A stretch of 64,000 nucleotides of DNA, from NCBI RefSeq assembly GCF_028993635.1, contig NZ_CP118631.1, positions 1,860,001 to 1,924,000 of the forward strand, given 5' to 3'. A model generated the notes under the pieces. The model was not told the DNA's origin. It worked only from the letters and a program-made list of their open reading frames with translations, and did no database searches. Shown one piece after another: positions 60,189-64,000 of the stretch; the stretch's first letter is position 1; each line of letters starts with the position of its first letter. The position numbers and the translations under genes are program-made. This DNA is from Mucilaginibacter sp. SJ. GTDB taxonomy: Bacteria; Bacteroidota; Bacteroidia; Sphingobacteriales; Sphingobacteriaceae.

Positions 60189-60208
60189 CCTCCGCCAATT
60201 GGCGGAGG
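60189..60208 (+). promoter_or_regulatory. Perfect palindrome in the rtcB leader
   Basis: CCTCCGCC-AATT-GGCGGAGG, a perfect 20-bp dyad whose 3' end is 12 nt from the rtcB ATG. It can form a stable RNA hairpin in the leader, hiding or presenting the start region. Confidence 0.6.
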
Positions 60209-60220
60209 TTTAAGAGCGCT

Positions 60221-61675
60221 ATGGAAAAGATAAAAATAAGTAACAACGAATTAACCTCATTAGGCATTAACGACGTAAAAATATTAGAGAACTTTAGCCG
60301 CGTGGCCAATGGTCTGTTAAAACATGGCGTAATGGATAAGGAACAGATCCTGGCCAACCTGGAAGCCCTTATTGACGATCCGATGCCTTATGCCCTTAAA
60401 AAAGGCGGTAAGTTCAAGAACCTGGCCGAGGCGGTAATTGATCTGCGAAAAGAAGGGAAATTTTTAAAACAGCCGCGAACCAACTTCGCACTGAAACAGG
60501 AGATAGCCGATTTTCCGGTTTATGGTATGGAACATATTGAGGTAGGTGCGCTTGCGCAGATGAAAACCGCGGTTAAATTACCCATAGCCGTTGCAGGCGC
60601 TTTAATGCCCGATGCGCACCAGGGTTACGGCTTGCCTATTGGAGGCGTGCTGGCAACAACTGCCAATACCATCATCCCCTTTGCGGTTGGGGTTGATATT
60701 GCCTGCCGTATGTGTTTGAGCATTTTTGACTTGCCTGCAGGTATTGTTGATACCGAAAACGACATGCTTAAAGGCCTTTTGCTTGACCATACCAACTTCG
60801 GCATTGGCGGGGTTACCAAAACGCATTTTGATACTTCGCTGTTCGACCGCTCTACATGGAGCGAAACCAAGGTGATCCGGAACCTTAAGAATAAAGCCTA
60901 TTCACAATTGGGTACGTCAGGTACCGGCAACCACTTTGTGGAATGGGGTGAGCTTACCGTTGCCGAAGGTGCGCTTGAAGACATCCCGGCAGGTAGTTAC
61001 CTGGCTTTATTGTCGCATTCAGGTTCGCGCGGATTTGGTGGGAGCATTGCCGATCATTATTCAAAAATTGCTATGAGCAAAACCAAGCTTCCGCAGGAAG
61101 CCAAACATTTGGCATGGTTAAATTTAGATAACGACGAAGGGCAGGAATACTGGATTGCCATGAACCTGGCCGGCGACTATGCCAGCGCCAATCACCACGA
61201 AATCCATAACAAAATTGCCCGTGCGCTTAACCTTAAACCGGTTATGGTGATCGAGAACCACCACAATTTTGCCTGGAAAGAGCAGCTTGCCGATGGTACC
61301 GAAGTAATGGTACACCGAAAAGGCGCTACTCCGGCAGGTGAAGGAGTACTGGGAATTATTCCCGGAAGTATGAGCACCCCAGGCTTTGTAGTACGTGGTA
61401 AAGGCGATGCCGCATCCATTAACTCAGCCTCACACGGTGCAGGCCGTTTAATGAGCCGAAGCGCAGCCTTTAAAACCGTCGATCCAAAAGCAGTTGCCGC
61501 TAACCTGGTAGATAAACGCATCACCCTGATGGGAAGCGACCTTGACGAAGCGCCAATGGTGTACAAGGATATCCATGCCGTAATGGCCGCCCAGCATGAT
61601 TTGGTTGATGTATTAGCCAGCTTTCAGCCGAGGATAGTGAGGATGGCGGACGCGAAGGAAAAGCCGGAGGATTAG
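60221..61675 (+). CDS. rtcB: RtcB-type RNA-splicing ligase
   Basis: 484 residues, full length for the family. Metal and active-site motifs are DAHQGYG (~131-137), the Cys ligand in GVDIACR (C162), GTSGTGNHFVEWG (His 238), LLSHSGSRGFG, and the guanylylated His405 in SASHGAGRLMSR. RtcB joins 2',3'-cyclic phosphate or 3'-phosphate RNA ends to 5'-OH ends using GTP and Mn2+. Elsewhere rtcB is controlled by RtcR and partnered with RtcA; here a WYL regulator takes that place and RtcA is absent. A hairpin follows the stop. Confidence 0.93.
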   Translation: MEKIKISNNELTSLGINDVKILENFSRVANGLLKHGVMDKEQILANLEALIDDPMPYALKKGGKFKNLAEAVIDLRKEGKFLKQPRTNFALKQEIADFPVYGMEHIEVGALAQMKTAVKLPIAVAGALMPDAHQGYGLPIGGVLATTANTIIPFAVGVDIACRMCLSIFDLPAGIVDTENDMLKGLLLDHTNFGIGGVTKTHFDTSLFDRSTWSETKVIRNLKNKAYSQLGTSGTGNHFVEWGELTVAEGALEDIPAGSYLALLSHSGSRGFGGSIADHYSKIAMSKTKLPQEAKHLAWLNLDNDEGQEYWIAMNLAGDYASANHHEIHNKIARALNLKPVMVIENHHNFAWKEQLADGTEVMVHRKGATPAGEGVLGIIPGSMSTPGFVVRGKGDAASINSASHGAGRLMSRSAAFKTVDPKAVAANLVDKRITLMGSDLDEAPMVYKDIHAVMAAQHDLVDVLASFQPRIVRMADAKEKPED

Positions 61676-61679
61676 GCTT

Positions 61680-61709
61680 TATGCCTGTAGTCATGAGACT
61701 ACTGGCATA
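61680..61709 (+). terminator. Hairpin after rtcB
   Basis: Arms TATGCCTGTAGTC (61680) and GACTACTGGCATA (61697) pair over 13 bp with one mismatch, ATGA loop. The following T-run is weak. Confidence 0.6.
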
Positions 61710-61733
61710 TATAAATATAAGTTCCTTCGCTTA

Positions 61734-62495
61734 CTAAGCGGCCTTATGTGGCATTTCTCTGTAAATTTCACCGTCAAGCTGACACCCTCCTTTTGCATGT
61801 TGAGGATGATCAGATGATATAGTTGGGTCGCCAGGATTAATATTAAACTGTGGTTTTCCCCATTGCTTAAAGAAAAATGCGACGCTTTCTTTATTACATT
61901 TTATTCTTATCGAATCGATCCATTCTTTTTTTATTGGTCGTGCTTTATGCCCAGACTCGCCTCCTACAATTACCCAATCTATTTCTTTCAAGTCCATTGT
62001 TTTTACTGGAGCGATTAAGGGTTCAATAGACAAAAACTTTATTTTTGCATTAGTCTTAGATAACTCATTTATCCTGTAAGCGTATTCTTCACTTTCGACA
62101 GACACCCCCATCCAAATATTTTCCGTCCAGTTTAATTCATTTGAAAGCTCGAGTAATCTTTCCGACCGCTTCGTCAGAACTTGATAAATATGTTGCGGAG
62201 TACTGTTCATTACAGAAAATACGGCCTTGATAAAATCAAGTGGAACTTCAGGATGGAATAAATCGCTCATTGAATTAACAAATACAATTTTCGATTTTTT
62301 CCAAGTAAAAGGAATACTTAATGCATCTGAATGGGTACGAATATTAAAACCGTCTTTATATTTATCTATCCCCATGGCTTGCAAACGTCTTGTCATGACC
62401 TCTGCATAACAAAATTTACACCCCGGGCTAATTTTGTTACATCCTGTAACAGGATTCCATGTTAACTCTGTCCATTCAATATTTGATTGTGCCAT
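61734..62495 (-). CDS. DUF5131 (phage Gp37/Gp68-type) three-cysteine protein
   Basis: 253 residues. The motif C19-x6-C26-x2-C29 in TGCNKISPGCKFCYA is the three-Cys motif, related to the Fe-S-cluster site of radical SAM proteins but with altered spacing. Other conserved parts are FVNSMSDLFHPEVP, YQVLTKRSERL, WMGVSVES, FLSIEPL and VIVGGESG. It is cytosolic and presumably binds a cluster. The stop of tcmP overlaps its start (TAATG), so the two are translationally coupled. Base composition is more AT-rich than its neighbours. Confidence 0.88.
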   Translation of the reverse strand: MAQSNIEWTELTWNPVTGCNKISPGCKFCYAEVMTRRLQAMGIDKYKDGFNIRTHSDALSIPFTWKKSKIVFVNSMSDLFHPEVPLDFIKAVFSVMNSTPQHIYQVLTKRSERLLELSNELNWTENIWMGVSVESEEYAYRINELSKTNAKIKFLSIEPLIAPVKTMDLKEIDWVIVGGESGHKARPIKKEWIDSIRIKCNKESVAFFFKQWGKPQFNINPGDPTISSDHPQHAKGGCQLDGEIYREMPHKAA

Positions 62496-63349
62496 TATAA
62501 CCTGTACTTTGGTTTAATAATATCGTTTGCTAATTTCAATGCCGTTTTATTATTAGTAGCCATCATAAAATGGTACATAATTGAGTTTGTGCTATTGCGC
62601 ATTACAAAAGATTCAGAAACAAAGCCAAAGATAGTCTTTAATCTTTCTGTATATAAATTTCCTATTCTTTGTATTATTTCAACCTCTTTATTAACTAACG
62701 TTTCATCACCAAACAATGTGTTTATTGTTTTTTGCGAATAAAATCTTGACAATATTTCATCTCTCGATAAACCGAGGAAACTTTCTAATTTCAAAAGCCA
62801 AGCTTCGGGAATTTTTCTATCATTTTTTAACAATCTATTTACCCCAAGACCTGTAGGTACCAAAATCCATAAGTCTATACCTAACTCTTTAAGATTTTCA
62901 ATTGACTTCCAATTAACGGTCATTCCATAAGGATCAATAAACGCAAGAGCTCGAAATGCCCGATTCTTTTTAAGAAAATTAGCCATATCGTTTAATTTTA
63001 CATTGCAATCCTCTTGAACTACATGTGCTTTGTCTTTCTTGTGAGGATAATCTATATTAATACGGGTTTCAAGTGAGTCTTTATTCTTTTTATCTTTCTC
63101 TACAAAATAGTACATATCAAAAGGCTTAGGATCGTCTATATCAAGCACCCGTAAAGCCGTACCTTTTATGGCTTCGACATCTTCATTCGCTCCAATTAAA
63201 CCAGAGCCAGCGAAACCATCAAAATATAAAGTTTTGACCCAAGATTGTTTATTCATTATTGTTAAATATGCCTTTGCATAATTAACAACTATTTCCATTT
63301 TTGCTTCTGTCCAGTTACCTCCGAACTGATTGATTGTGTTTGGTTTCAA
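62495..63349 (-). CDS. tcmP: Three-Cys-motif partner protein TcmP
   Basis: 284 residues. The family opening FGGNWTEAKMEIV needs the TTG start at 63349; the first ATG would cut off that motif. DGFAGSG (residues 44-50) resembles methyltransferase motif I, and FIDPYGM (137-143) the DPPY-type catalytic motif of base methyltransferases, so a Rossmann nucleotide-binding or methyltransferase role is likely. It is the fixed partner of DUF5131 proteins. The gene is strongly AT-rich, with many ATA and AAT codons, indicating horizontal origin. Confidence 0.85.
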   Translation of the reverse strand: MKPNTINQFGGNWTEAKMEIVVNYAKAYLTIMNKQSWVKTLYFDGFAGSGLIGANEDVEAIKGTALRVLDIDDPKPFDMYYFVEKDKKNKDSLETRINIDYPHKKDKAHVVQEDCNVKLNDMANFLKKNRAFRALAFIDPYGMTVNWKSIENLKELGIDLWILVPTGLGVNRLLKNDRKIPEAWLLKLESFLGLSRDEILSRFYSQKTINTLFGDETLVNKEVEIIQRIGNLYTERLKTIFGFVSESFVMRNSTNSIMYHFMMATNNKTALKLANDIIKPKYRL

Positions 63350-63441
63350 GGTTAAAATACTAATTTTTTTAGTAAAATAATAATTAATTATATTTTTACA
63401 TAGGCATTCGTAAGGTTATATTAAAATAATAAAAAAACAAC

Positions 63442-63455
63442 CCGTGTTTTCACCG
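63442..63455. repeat. Single CCGTGTTTTCACCG motif
   Basis: Matches the reverse complement of the left hairpin at 44139 (CCGTGTTTTCACGG) except for one inserted C. It lies upstream of tcmP and of the divergent ATPase gene. Confidence 0.4.
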
Positions 63456-63567
63456 TATTTTTAATCTTACAAAGTATGCAGTTATTGTTCGAGAGTAGAT
63501 TCCTCGTGCCTTTCGCATAAGCAAATGACTTACAAACAATGCATCAAACCCCTATCTTTACCCTACC

Positions 63568-64000
63568 ATGGAAGCTAAACCTTTTCTCCAGGAGATCCAA
63601 CTGAAACGAGATATGGTGCCATCGTTTGATGCTTATCCGTTTCACATCCCGGCTATCAGGAACTTGTCGTCATTAAAGTTCCATCGTGATGTTACTTTTA
63701 TCATTGGCGAAAATGGTTCGGGGAAATCAACGCTGGTAGAGGCCATCGCTTTGCATATGGGTTTCAGTATCGAGGGAGGCTCAAAAAACGCGCAGTTTCA
63801 AACGCATAATAATTCGTCGCAACTTTTCAATTATTTAACCGGTATAAAAAGCTACAAAAAGCCAACCGATTATTTCTTTCTCCGGGCCGAAAGCTTTTAT
63901 AACGTAGCCACCTATATGGAAAACGTTTATGAAAACGACAAAGGCACGTTTGCACGGCAATATGGTGTAAAGTCGCTTCATGAATGCTCACATGGTGAAT
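63568..64000 (+). CDS. AAA-family ATPase (COG3910-like), 3' end outside window
   Basis: 144 codons visible. The protein opens with a conserved-looking block (EIQLKRDMVPSFDAYPFHIPAIRNL) followed by Walker A GENGSGKST (47-55) in VTFIIGENGSGKSTLVEAIALHMGF, as in the predicted ATPases of COG3910. A -7-like box (TATCTTTA) lies ~8 bp upstream of the ATG. The Walker B and the signature motif lie beyond the window. Function unknown; it is divergent from tcmP but of normal base composition. Confidence 0.8.
   Translation, partial: MEAKPFLQEIQLKRDMVPSFDAYPFHIPAIRNLSSLKFHRDVTFIIGENGSGKSTLVEAIALHMGFSIEGGSKNAQFQTHNNSSQLFNYLTGIKSYKKPTDYFFLRAESFYNVATYMENVYENDKGTFARQYGVKSLHECSHGE

Overview
The window looks like chromosomal DNA of a Bacteroidota bacterium of the Sphingobacteriaceae, most likely Mucilaginibacter or a close relative. 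The evidence is a type IX secretion (T9SS) C-terminal sorting domain, the gliding protein GldC, promoters of the Bacteroidota form TTG-N17..23-TAnnTTTG, almost no Shine-Dalgarno sequences, moderate GC, and CheB/CheR linked to hybrid kinases without flagellar genes. The genus is an inference. No rRNA, tRNA, CRISPR array, insertion sequence or prophage was recognised.

Layout. 1-4.2 kb: end of a giant T9SS-secreted adhesin and a tiny CTERM-like protein. 4.3-8.0 kb, minus strand: DUF4136 lipoprotein, Maf, KdsC-type phosphatase, IscX, ferredoxin and a DUF2520 dehydrogenase. 8.1-9.8 kb: alpha/beta hydrolase and a secreted unknown. 9.8-18.8 kb, minus: cytochrome c maturation genes (ccmB, ccmC, ccmD-like, ccmE, ccmF) dispersed around glutamate dehydrogenase and a carboxypeptidase-regulatory-domain protein. 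CcmE is the CxxxY type. 18.9-26.2 kb: Ogt, then a four-gene signalling block of two hybrid histidine kinases, CheB and CheR. 26.2-28.7 kb: a complete four-gene transcription unit (DEAD-box helicase to GldC to membrane proteins) with a visible promoter and terminator. 28.8-31.4 kb: two regulator/target pairs (MarR with a membrane protein, HxlR with an NmrA-like reductase), both with visible promoters and operator-like sites. 31.5-38.0 kb: dihydroorotase, a WYL-regulator/EVE/AHSA1/GyrI-like group, a DUF2007 protein, glycosylasparaginase and CutC. 38.2-43.9 kb: a very large cytosolic-looking bulb-lectin protein, and a peptidase/beta-propeller/beta-barrel outer-membrane protein. 44-58 kb: a mosaic of small operons (metallophosphoesterase, GH16, VOC, ECF sigma factor, Lrp, EamA, ABC ATPase, ChbG-type deacetylase, M28 peptidase). 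58.8-61.7 kb: a WYL regulator divergent from the RNA ligase RtcB, with an operator-like dyad between them. 61.7-63.3 kb: an AT-rich two-gene unit encoding a three-cysteine DUF5131 protein and its partner TcmP. 63.6 kb to the end: start of an AAA ATPase.

The most unusual feature is in the spaces between genes. At nine or more loci the intergenic DNA is built from degenerate short words that keep an exact 7-nt register (8 or 9 nt at a few others). Several use unrelated words (CTATGGA, AAAGTCT, AAACTGC, GCTTTCT, AATCCGA and others) and several are arranged as inverted arms. They fill the whole gap between co-directional genes and stop a few bases from start or stop codons. They resemble, in period only, the heptanucleotide short tandem repeats known from cyanobacteria. 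Other hairpin-rich dispersed elements accompany them.
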